From: Neoarius graeffei
Taxonomy: Eukaryota > Chordata > Actinopteri > Siluriformes > Ariidae
DNA: 64,000 nt
Assembly: GCF_027579695.1 (NCBI RefSeq)
Contig: NC_083571.1
Span: forward strand, 89,129,888 to 89,193,887
Reading direction: 5' to 3'
The stretch's first letter is position 1. Each line of letters begins with the position of its first letter. The notes below the pieces were generated by a model. That model did not search any database, had not been told where the DNA came from, and saw nothing but the letters and a program-made list of their open reading frames with translations. This document shows, one piece after another, positions 22,215 through 33,553 of this stretch. Both the position numbers and the translations under genes were made by a program.

Positions 22215-23047
22215 ATTATAACTCAAATCACACGACACGTATTCAAATCACAACTGATTTATTTTACTGTTGGACAGATCATAGCATATCTAGCCTAGCT
22301 GCTGGTAGGCTGATAACTGATAAGTAGCTGATGTTCTGAACAGATTGGTGATCCTTACCTTAAAAAAGTCTGTAACTTTAGGCAACGATTCTATCATTAC
22401 CTGCATCTCTCTCTTTTTTTCCTTTTATGCGCCCCGCTAACATGTGAACGCTTCATCTTTCAAAGCCTCTAAATTTGTGTCTCAGTAGTCTGCAGTCTTT
22501 GGCGCGCTTTCGTGCGTGACGTTACATTTTGTTACATTTTATTCTGGTCCAGTTGTGGGTGTTTGTTTCGCGAACCACATCCACCATGTCTCTTACAGCA
22601 GGCTACTGTGCGCTCATTTATTTCTAACCTTATTTCTATCCGTACATTAATGTAGGCCCACGATTCCGACAGTTTATTATTTTATTAATATTACAAGGCC
22701 CCTGATTGGCTGTGGCCCAGGGGCTTGAGCCCCCCCTTAAAGCGCCGGTGCATGTCTGCCATCGTCTGTGTGAGACTCGCGCGCGCGACAACTGTCCTTC
22801 CCGTGATTCATTTCCAGAACGCATTTCCCCTTCTCCGTTTTAGCCTTTTTTTTTATTTTTTATTTATTTATTTATTTTTTACTCAGTAACAGTTGTGATG
22901 GAAAATGTACCGAAGTACACTACTTAAAAGAAAACATACTTAAGTAAAAGTACACTCTTTAAAAATTACTTGAAAAAGTATAAGTACACAAAAAAGCTAC
23001 TCAAGTACAGTAACGCGAGTAATGTAATTCGTTACTTTCCACCTCTG
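22215..23047. other. right part of the 13-kb hAT
   Basis: Contains a T-rich (TTTA)n tract near 22849-22880, then the subterminal array of AAGTAAAAGTA/AAGTACACT motifs leading into the right inverted repeat at 23047. No gene seen. Confidence 0.6.
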
Positions 23048-23055
23048 GAAACTTC

Positions 23056-23357
23056 CTTATGATTATAAAAATAGTATTACATTTTGCATTGCGTTTGTCA
23101 TTTTAAATAAGTGTAAAATAGCAAGGAGCTACAGAGTTGCATTGATTAGGCTACTAATAGACCTGAAGCAATCATTCCTGCATTAATGTTATTGTGTTGC
23201 TGGGTTTAAGCTCAACTTCCATTAAAGGAGGCACTGGGGGGAAAAAAAAAACCTTCCTGTCCTGGTCTGATACTCATTACACAACACTACACTAAATAAT
23301 TAAATCACAATGCAACAGAGATATGAATTAAAAACATCTCATTCTTGCTAAGATTGA
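23056..23357. other. intron sequence, nothing recognised
   Basis: Short unique-looking stretch between two hAT elements. Confidence 0.4.
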
Positions 23358-23518
23358 CTCTACATCAGGGTTTCTCAGACTTCTTTGCTCTGGGGCCCAG
23401 TAATGTTAGGCCTTGGTGCTGCAAGGCCCTGCATAGGCCTACGCTTCTGTGCGCCCCCCACCACACACACACACACATCGTGTGCGCCTCCATAGATAGA
23501 TAGATACATACATAGTTT

Positions 23519-23738
23519 ATTATTATTATTATTATTATTATTTTTTTTTGTTAGTAGTACTTGTTACAAGTAGCAGGCTTATACCAGTATAACAATATTT
23601 TGGCTAAATAAGACCTAATAGGAGTGCATTGGCAGAATTGTAGAAAATTGCCAAATGACCAGTAACTGTCCAAAGATATGCCATTATAATAATAATAATA
23701 ATTATTATTATTATTATTATTAGTAGTAGTAGTAGGCC

Positions 23739-23775
<37 letters not shown>

Positions 23776-23780
23776 GCTTA
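23519..23780. repeat. TTA/ATT microsatellite blocks
   Basis: (TTA)n at about 23519-23549 and interrupted (ATT)n/(TTA)n at about 23685-23775, inside the 3' part of the Charlie-type hAT. AT/ATT-rich remnants continue to about 23930. Confidence 0.9.
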
Positions 23781-24214
23781 GGCCTAAACTATTATTAAAC
23801 AAGGGAAACTAACAGAAGTGCTTTGGCTTTGAGATTATTGCTAAATTACATAAATATACTGATATGTAGGCCCAATAATTTGACTATTATTAATATTATT
23901 ATTAATAATAATAACCTATTATTACCATTTGCGCAAGAACCATTAAACCAAGATTTTTTTTAAAACTACACCTTTGAACTTGAAGCACTGCCAAACAGTG
24001 CCTCAATAACATACACACAGTTATAAAAAGGTCTACCAGAAACATGGGACCTCAAATCGAGAAACCTAAAGACCCACTGTAGCCCTAATCACTGACTGAT
24101 TACACAGTCCCAGTATGATGAAGGGAGAACTGAACGTAGGCTACGTGCTGACTTTTAACCTCAAATGACAGGCCCAGTCACCCACAGAGATTTGGTAAAA
24201 GAAAAGTCAGCATT

Positions 24215-26079
<1,865 letters not shown>

Positions 26080-26267
26080 GATATTGCTCTCATAAAGTGT
26101 GTGTGTGCTACGTGGCACACAGTGACAAAAGCAGTGACAGAGCCAGCCAATCGCTCTTCTACATAATACTGACTACTAGTGCAGAGGCAGGCTTGCGGAC
26201 CGACGGTAATCTTCTCTCGGACCGGTACCGGTCCACGGCCCATAGATCGAGAAACACCGCTCTACAT

Positions 26268-26700
26268 CATAAAGGTGTGCCAAATAAGACAAAGTTCACC
26301 TTTCAGTCACATTTATAGTCTACCTTATTCGATTAATAATAAGCTACTAATTCATTTTCAGGGAGCGATCTATTGATCTATGCGGAGTTGCCCAAAAGCA
26401 CCCTAGCACAAAGATGATCATTAAATGGTAGAGCAAGCAGCACAATGAACACACACACACTCTCTCTCTCTCTCTCTCTCTTAGTTAAGATGCTCTTAGT
26501 ATTAAGAGGCTTTTGGGAAACCCATCCCTGTTCGTCTAACCCCCTTCCTTTTTCCTTAATGTGAGTTGGCTCCCGACGTTCACCTCAAAGATCCGATTCA
26601 AAGATCCAACTCAAATCGATGGATACTATATGGATACTTAAATATTAAGTCGATAAAAGAAATAAAAATCATGTGATGGATGTTTTAACTACGGAAGCAT
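26268..26700. repeat. intron stretch with CA/CT microsatellite and a 10-bp direct repeat
   Basis: (CA)n followed by (CT)n at about 26449-26481. At the right end ACGGAAGCAT occurs twice in tandem (26691-26700 and 26701-26710), the second copy being the start of element X. No gene seen. Confidence 0.6.
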
Positions 26701-27983
26701 ACGGAAGCATATTAGGGCCACTTAGAGAAAATATTTTTTTCTAAATTCCGAGATTAAAAGTCGGAAATTTCAAGAAAAAACTCGAAATTCCGAGATTAAA
26801 AGTCGAAATTGTCGAGAAAAAAAGTCAAAATTTGAGATTAAAAGTCGAAATCTTCGAGAAAAAAAGTCAAAATCTTCGAGAAAAAAAGTCGAAATTTTCG
26901 AGATTAAAAGTCGAAATCTTCGAGATTAAAAGTCGAAATTTTCGAGATTAAAAGTTGAAATTTTCGAGAAAAAAAGTCGAAATTATGACATACAAAGAAT
27001 GCATGCTCTAACTGCTGCCATGGCAACGAATGGCCACCAGAAAGGGAAGTCGTGGAAAGTGGCTGCTAACCGGCCTGGCCCTGAACATGTGAACTTAGCG
27101 ACGTTGACTCTGAATGCAAGACACAAGGGATGCAGTTGAAAGGTAAGATTATCATTCTGTTTGATGTTACATTGCGGATATGGTTAAGGGTACGCAATAT
27201 CAATTAGGATCAGAAGTGACACTTACTACCATGCAGGCTGCATGCTACAACCACACGGCGTACTGCTAGTTTAGAAACCTGGACATGACACTACCCTTAG
27301 TAGCCGATCATGTCCGAGTGCTAAACGTTTGTGCGTGCAGTGAAACGACACACTTGGTGTCCGTATAATGACTGCAGAAACCCATTTCATCTAGCTAGTA
27401 TTGCTAATATTATACTAACGCCACTACAGTGGGCCTGAGCCTCGTCTGTAGAGCAGAAGGGTTTCCAAGTCACCTCTAATATTTCAATCTAGAGACATCA
27501 AACATAATTTGCCTCGGCAGGCTAGATGAATAATTCCACTTGTACCTACCTGAAGTGTCATGAGTCCAGGAGTTAAATTCCTATTAAACGTTTTCTGGTG
27601 AGATTAGCCCACTGAATTGTTTTCGTTTTGGATTAATTGGCTATGAAAGTAGTTTAATCAAGGAAGATAACATTAGCCTAAATTTGGGCTCAGCATGGGA
27701 TGACTTTTGATGTTATCAGGGAAACCTGTGGGGATAAGATGGAACAGGCATATCTGTCCATACAATGTGATAGTAAAATATTGTGATTTCTACAGAAAGT
27801 ATCATATGTGAACGTTCTGTTATGACTTTTCTCAGTTTAACACACTGATTTTCATATTTTCCTGTATGAAGTAGTTATCACACATGAAAATTAAATACAT
27901 GATGTCAGAAGCACGTTGCAAATATTATCTGGTGCTACTCAAATTCTTCAGTGTTATAATTTAATGCACTTGATCTGAGAATT
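26701..27983 (+). repeat. element X left terminal inverted repeat
   Basis: Its outer 300 bp is built of AT-rich units (GAGATTAAAAGTCGAAATTT, TTCGAGAAAAAAAGTCGAAA). A leader exon with a 39-codon frame at 27020-27139 and the donor AAAG|GTAAGA follow, then about 840 bp of apparent intron up to the acceptor at 28006. Confidence 0.85.
27020..27139 (+). CDS. 39-codon frame in the leader exon of the inverted repeat
   Basis: Reads MATNGHQKGKSWKVAANRPG, then PEHVNLATLTLNARHKGCS and TGA, immediately before a splice donor. The same frame is open in all four copies of the inverted repeat in this window: here, minus strand near 30855, plus near 31311 and minus near 44534. Substitutions are few (Q/R, G/E). 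It could be an upstream open reading frame, or chance conservation because the copies are young. Confidence 0.45.
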   Translation: MATNGHQKGKSWKVAANRPGPEHVNLATLTLNARHKGCS

Positions 27984-28006
27984 AATAATGTATATATTTA
28001 TTGTAG

Positions 28007-28507
28007 ATTGATTCCAGCATCATAAACCTAATGACAGATGACCAGCTAAGGGAATATCTGCCTTCCTATGGTGACCGACTGGCTGTTTTTGGATACTGCA
28101 GACGGAAGGAAAAAGAACCCAGAAGTCACAAGTCAAAGGTCTTTGAGCGGCTTAAAGCAAAGATTGCAGGGAAAAAAGCTGATCGTGTGTCTGACAGTGA
28201 GTGTCAAACCACAGCAAGAAATGCTCAGAAGAATGAGAGAAAAATTGAATTGGGATGGTTGCATTTTAGGAAAGGGGAATTTGTGCAGGTACGAACCAAA
28301 AAAGGAGGTGGAACCAGAAAAATGAGTGTTCAGAAGGAAAGTAAAAAATCAGACCTGATTGATAAAGCTGTGCAGTTGTTTTTTCCAGGTGGAAGAAATG
28401 CAGAGGGGAAGCTTGATTTTGACTGTGAGTTAACTGACTTTCAGCAGCATTCACTAGATGTTAGTGTCACCGCCTTGTTGACCACTTTTTTTTTGTATTT
28501 TGTTTGA
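28007..28507 (+). CDS. element X gene 1: SAM-like and GGGTRK protein
   Basis: The acceptor TTTATTGTAG precedes 28007; ATG is at 28031. The protein starts MTDDQLREYLPSYGDRLAVF, a SAM-like opening. It continues with a basic region and NERKIELGWLHF, FVQVRTKKGGGTRKMSV and DLIDKAVQLFFPGG...FDCELTDFQQ. In fish this combination occurs N-terminal to HECT-like regions in transposon-linked genes annotated as G2/M-specific E3 ligase-like (family knowledge, from memory). No HECT part is present here. The frame runs past a likely donor after DFQQHSLD into low-complexity sequence, so the true 3' end is probably a missing exon. Confidence 0.6.
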   Translation: MDSSIINLMTDDQLREYLPSYGDRLAVFGYCRRKEKEPRSHKSKVFERLKAKIAGKKADRVSDSECQTTARNAQKNERKIELGWLHFRKGEFVQVRTKKGGGTRKMSVQKESKKSDLIDKAVQLFFPGGRNAEGKLDFDCELTDFQQHSLDVSVTALLTTFFLYFV

Positions 28508-29294
28508 GTTTACTTTACAAATTTTAAGTGGCATGAACTTTAAGTGGTATGCTGCAGAGAATTGTGAATACCTGTTGTGTGCTTTAAGGACAACAAAATG
28601 CCTTCTAATAATGGATTAGGCCTACTGTTGTACTGTTGTTGTTTTGTCTGCCTGGGAAGAGTTATTATCAGCAGAAAATTCCAGTTATCTTTATAAATAA
28701 TTTCAGATGAGATGTCATGGATTTTAGTCGGAATTACCAATGTATGACTACTTGTTTACATTTCTCATGGCAACCACTGTTTTACTCCATACAGTTGCTG
28801 TTTACAAAAAAAAAAAATCTTACTTTTGAAGGCTTCCTTCTGTAAAGATTTTAAGGTGGCATTACAGTTCCAATGAAATTATATAGTTTTGCATTCTTTG
28901 TATTGTGATCTTTTAAATATCTGAATAAATAATTCAGTTAAAACTTGTTAGGATTTTGCATTTTTATTCATATTTGCAAATGTTGAATGGTAGAACAAAA
29001 TAACTTGACTGCTAATACATTTGATGTGAAAATAAGAAGCTGCATCTTTTAAAGCAGGTATTACAAGTAAAAAAAAAATTTTAATTGGCAATCAGTTAAA
29101 CTGCAATATTTCAAATTGTGAATAAAATGGGCAAAGGAAAAAACAAAAAGACATCTCTGAAATGGCCTGTGCCTGTTGAGGTGTCCACGACCATGGCAAC
29201 CTTGACATCATGTGTATCTTGTTGTGGATGTTACGGGATGCTTGAATACAGTACTATCATCTTACAACAGGTGACAAGACCGCGTCCAATAAAA

Positions 29295-29624
29295 TTAATG
29301 ATTTACACCAAGATCATTGTTTATCAGCTGTCTGAGTGTGAGATACAGGTTAACTGTTTCAAACACATTTGTTAATGACAGATTATGCTCTGACATTAGG
29401 TCCACACAAATGTGAAACACATCATCACATGGAAAGTCTTTGAACATACACTCTTCAAGGCAGACTTCAACTTTCTCCAGGTCCACATTCTGCAAATAGT
29501 CTCTGCCTCCGTACAGCTGAGGGACTGCATGTAATATGGAGGGACGTCCATGAGGTGAACGAGAGTTGTGGACTTGATGGACTCTGTGGTCATTCCAAGT
29601 CGATACAACCCCATCAACTTCTTC
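29295..29624 (-). CDS. element X gene 2: C-terminal exon of an integrase-like protein
   Basis: The acceptor TGATCTCTAG precedes 29624, and 110 codons end at TAA 29295. It reads EEVDGVVSTWNDHRVH, SPHGRPSILHAVPQLYGG, LEKVEVCLEECMFKDFPC and NVFETVNLYLTLRQLI. The WN-x-H and GRP...P-LYG motifs match, from memory, the C-terminal part of integrase-core proteins of fish transposons. The catalytic DDE region is not between this exon and the right inverted repeat, so the gene is a remnant. It converges with gene 1. Confidence 0.6.
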   Translation of the reverse strand, partial: EEVDGVVSTWNDHRVHQVHNSRSPHGRPSILHAVPQLYGGRDYLQNVDLEKVEVCLEECMFKDFPCDDVFHICVDLMSEHNLSLTNVFETVNLYLTLRQLINNDLGVNH

Positions 29625-29889
29625 CTAGAGATCAGACATAATATTCAGTATATAAATTCTGTATTACAGTTTCAGTAACAGTATCCTGATTATTTAAGAT
29701 GGAGTGGTTGAAATGGTTTCATTTGGGTGGGAGAGGGGGTGGGCACAATACAAACAAACCAGGAGCAGGGGTGTTGAAGTGGGAGGCAAAGTGGGATTCA
29801 TTATCCAGGACCCAGTAGTAGGGGCCCTGGGCTAAGGGATGGGACGTTTTTTTAGGCCGAGGCACTATTGTGTAATGCCATGTGTAACA

Positions 29890-31083
29890 AATTCTCAGAT
29901 CAAGTGCATTAAATTATAACACTGAAGAATGAGTAGCACCAGATAATATTTGCAAAGTGCTTCTGACATGTATTTAATTTTCATGTGTGATAACATTACT
30001 TCATACAGGAAAATATGAAAATCAGTGCGTTAAACTGAGAAAAGTCATAACAGAACGTTCACATATGATACTTTCTGTAGAAATCACAATATTTTACTAT
30101 CACATTGTATGGACAGATATGCCTGTTCCATCTTATCCCCACAGGCTTCCCTGATAACATCAAAAGTCATCCCATGCTGAGCTCAAATTTAGGCTAACGT
30201 TATCTTCCTTGATTAAACTACTTTCATAGCCAATTAATCCAAAACGAAAACAATTCAGTGGGCTAATCTCACCAGAAAACGTTTAATAGGAATTTAACTC
30301 CTGGACTCATGACACTTCAGGTAGGTACAAGTGGAATTATTCATCTAGCCTGCCGAGGCAAATTATGTTTGATGTCTCTAGATTGAAATATTAGAGGTGA
30401 CTTGGAAACCCTTCTGCTCTACAGACGAGGCTCAGGCCTACTGTAGTGGCGTTAGTATAATATTAGCAATACTAGCTAGATGAAATGGGTTTCTGCAGTC
30501 ATTATACGGACACCAAGTGTGTCGTTTCACTGTACGCACAAACGTTTAGCACTCGGACATGATCGGCTACTAAGGGTAGTGTCATGTCCAGGTTTCTAAA
30601 CTAGCAGTACGCCTTGTGGTTGTAGCATGCAGCCTGCATGGTAGTAAGTGTCACTTCTGATCCTAATTGATATTGCGTACCCTTAACCATATCCGCAATG
30701 TAACATCAAACAGAATGATAATCTTACCTTTCAACTGCATCCCTTGTGTCTTGCATTCAGAGTCAACGTCGCTAAGTTCACATGTTCAGGGCCAGGCCGG
30801 TTAGCAGCCACTTTCCACGACTTCCCTTTCCGGTGGCCATTCGTTGCCATGGCAGCAGTTAGAGCATGCGTTCTTTGTATGTCATAATTTCGACTTTTTT
30901 TCTCGAAGATTTCGACTTTTAATCTCGAAAATTTAGACTTTTTTTCTCGAAGAGTTTGACTTTTTTTCTCGAAAATTTCGACTTTTTTTCTTGGAATTTC
31001 GAGTTTTTTCTTGAAATTTCCGACTTTTAATCTCGGAATTTAGAAAAAAATATTTTCTCTAAGTGGCCCTAATACATTTCCGT
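29890..31083 (-). repeat. element X right terminal inverted repeat
   Basis: Reverse complement of the left repeat, with fewer AT-rich subterminal units. It carries the same leader exon and donor in minus orientation, able to feed gene 2. It abuts element Y at 31083/31084 with no spacer. Confidence 0.85.
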
Positions 31084-32282
31084 AGAAGCGTATTAGGGCC
31101 ACTTGGAGAAAATATTTTTTTCTAAATTCCGAGATTAAAAGTCGGAAATTTCAAGAAAAAACTCGAAATTCCGAGATTAAAAGTCGAAATTTGAGAAAAA
31201 AAGTCGAAATTTTCGAGAAAAAAAGTTGAAATTTTCGAGAAAAAAAGTCGAAATTTTCGAGAAAAAAAGTCGAAATTATGACATACAAAGAACGCATGCT
31301 CTAACTGCTGCCATGGCAACGAATGGCCACCGGAAAGGGAAGTCGTGGAAAGTGGCTGCCAACCGGCCTGGCCCTGAACATGTGAACTTAGCGACGTTGA
31401 CTCTGAATGCAAGACACAAGGGATGCAGTTGAAAGGTAAGATTATCATTCTGTTCTGTTTGATGTTACATTGCGGATATGGTTAAGGGTACGTAATATCA
31501 ATTAGGATCAGAAGTGACACTTACTACCATGCAGGCTGCATGCTACAACCACACGGCGTACTGCTAGTTTAGAAACCTGGACATGACACTACCCTTAGTA
31601 GCCGATCATGTCCGAGTGCTAAACGTTTGTGCGTGCAGTGAAACGACACACTTGGTGTCCGTATAATGACTGCAGAAACCCGTTTAATCTAGCTAGTATT
31701 GCTAATATTATGCTAACGCCACTACAGTAGGCCTGAGCCTCGTCTGTAGAGCAGAAGGGTTTCCAAGTCACCTCTAATATTTCAATCTAGAGACATCAAA
31801 CATATAATTTGCCTCGGCAGGCTAGATGAATAATTCCACTTGTACCTACCTGAAGTGTCATGAGTCCAGGAGTTAAATTCCTATTAAACGTTTTCTGGTG
31901 ATATTAGCCCACTGAATTGTTTTCGTTTTGGATTAATTGGCTATGAAAGTAGTTTAATCAAGGAAGATAACGTTAGCCTAAATTTGGGCTCAGCATGGGA
32001 TGACTTTTGATGTTATCAGGGAAGCCTGTGGGGATAAGATGGAACAGGCATATCTGTCCATACAATGTGATAGTAAAATATTGTGATTTCTACAGAAAGT
32101 ATCATATGTGAACGTTCTGTTATGACTTTTCTCAGTTTAACGCACTGATTTTCATATTTTCCTGTATGAAGTAGTGTTATCACACATGAAAATTAAATAC
32201 ATGATGTCAGAAGCACTTTGCAAATATCTGGTGCTACTCAAATTCTTCAGTGTTATAATTTAATGCACTTGATCTGAGAATT
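31084..32282 (+). repeat. element Y left terminal inverted repeat
   Basis: Begins AGAAGCGTATTAGGGCCACT, then fewer AT-rich units than X left. The leader frame starts near 31311 and the donor AAAG|GTAAGA is at about 31435. It ends where the X and Y internal sequences begin to differ from the repeat (GAGAATT). Confidence 0.85.
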
Positions 32283-32546
32283 TGTTACACATGGCATTAC
32301 ACAATAGTGCCTCGGCCTAAAAAAACGTCCCATCCCTAGCCCAGGGCCCCTACTACTGGGTCCTGGATAATGAATCCCACTTTGCCTCCCACTTCAACAC
32401 CCCTGCTCCTGGTTTGTTTGTATTGTGCCCACCCTCTCTCCCACCCTAATGAAACCATTTCAACCACTCCATCTTAAATAATCAGGATACTGTTACTGAA
32501 ACTGTAATACAGAATTTATATACTGAATATTATGTCTGATCTCTAG

Positions 32547-32879
32547 GAAGAAGTTGATGGGGTTGTATCGACTTGGAATGACCACAGAGTCCATCAAGTC
32601 CACAACTCTCGTTCACCTCATGGACGTCCCTCCATATTACATGCAGTCCCTCAGCTGTACGGAGGCAGAGACGATTTGCAGAATGTGGACCTGGAGAAAG
32701 TTGAAGTCTGCCTTGAAGAGTGTATGTTCAAAGACTTTCCATGTGATGAGGATGTGTTTCACATTTGTGTGGACCTAATGTCAGAGCATAATCTGTCATT
32801 AACAAATGTATTTGAAACAGTTAACCTGTATCTCACACTCAGACAGCTGATAAACAATGATCTTGATGTAAATCATTAA
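32547..32879 (+). CDS. element Y gene 2: integrase-like C-terminal exon
   Basis: Same exon as 29624-29295 but 111 codons: Y reads PCDEDVFH where X reads PCDDVFH, a one-codon difference. Acceptor TGATCTCTAG. Y's version, with the full DED, is probably ancestral. No stop codon before the terminal TAA. Confidence 0.6.
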   Translation, partial: EEVDGVVSTWNDHRVHQVHNSRSPHGRPSILHAVPQLYGGRDDLQNVDLEKVEVCLEECMFKDFPCDEDVFHICVDLMSEHNLSLTNVFETVNLYLTLRQLINNDLDVNH

Positions 32880-33553
32880 TTTTATTGAACGCGGTATTGT
32901 CACCTGTTGTAAGGTGAGATAGTACTGTATTCAAGCATCCCGTAACATCCACAACAAGATACACATGATGTCAAGGTTGCCATGGTCGTGGACACCTCAA
33001 CAGGCACAGGCCATTTCAGAGATGTCTTTTTGTTTTTTCCTTTGCCCATTTTATTCACAATTTGAAATATTGCAGTTTAACTGATTGCCAATTAAAATGT
33101 TTTTTTACTTGTAATACCTGCTTTAAAAGATGTAGCTTCTTATTTTCACATCAAATGTATTAGCAGTCAAGTTATTTTGTTCTACCATTCAACATTTGCA
33201 AATATGAATAAAAATGCAAAATCCTAACAAGTTTTAACTGAATTATTTATTCAGATATTTAAAAGATCACAATACAAAGAATGCAAAGCTATATAATTTC
33301 ATTGGAACTGTAATGCCACCTTAAAATCTTTACAGAAGGAAGCCTTCAAAAGTAAGATTTTTTTTTTGTAAACAGCAACTGTATGGAGTAAAACAGTGGT
33401 TGCCATGAGAAATGTAAACAAGTAGTCATACATTGGTAATTCCGACTAAAATCCATGACATCTCATCTGAAATTATTTATAAAGATAACTGGAATTTTCT
33501 GCTGATAATAACTCTTCCCAGGCAGACAAAACAACAACAGTACAACAGTAGGC

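Larger units (their letters stand above)
9959..23047. mobile_element. 13.1-kb hAT element (nest host) with perfect 8-bp target duplication
   Basis: The left end CAGAGGTGGAAAGAGTAC at 9959 and the right end (the minus strand from 23047 reads CAGAGGTGGAAAGTAAC) are inverted repeats. GAAACTTC flanks both sides (9951-9958 and 23048-23055), the 8-bp duplication made by hAT transposases. Both subterminal regions are rich in AAGTACAAGTA-like motifs. The only transposase part seen is a BED-finger exon on the minus strand at 11295-11085. Much of the length is later insertions: a 395-bp hAT, a LINE split by a DIRS, a Harbinger and a 1.7-kb hAT. Confidence 0.88.
26701..31083 (+). mobile_element. element X: long-TIR DNA transposon
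   Basis: 4.38 kb, with terminal inverted repeats of about 1.28 kb (26701-27983) and 1.19 kb (29890-31083). The difference is due to variable numbers of AT-rich subterminal units. The ends read ACGGAAGCATATTAGGGCCA. Two convergent gene pieces lie between the repeats: a SAM-like/GGGTRK reading frame on plus (28007-28507) and an integrase-like C-terminal exon on minus (29624-29295). Each inverted repeat holds a leader exon with a donor site. The catalytic part is absent, so X is non-autonomous. I do not recognise a named family. Confidence 0.8.
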
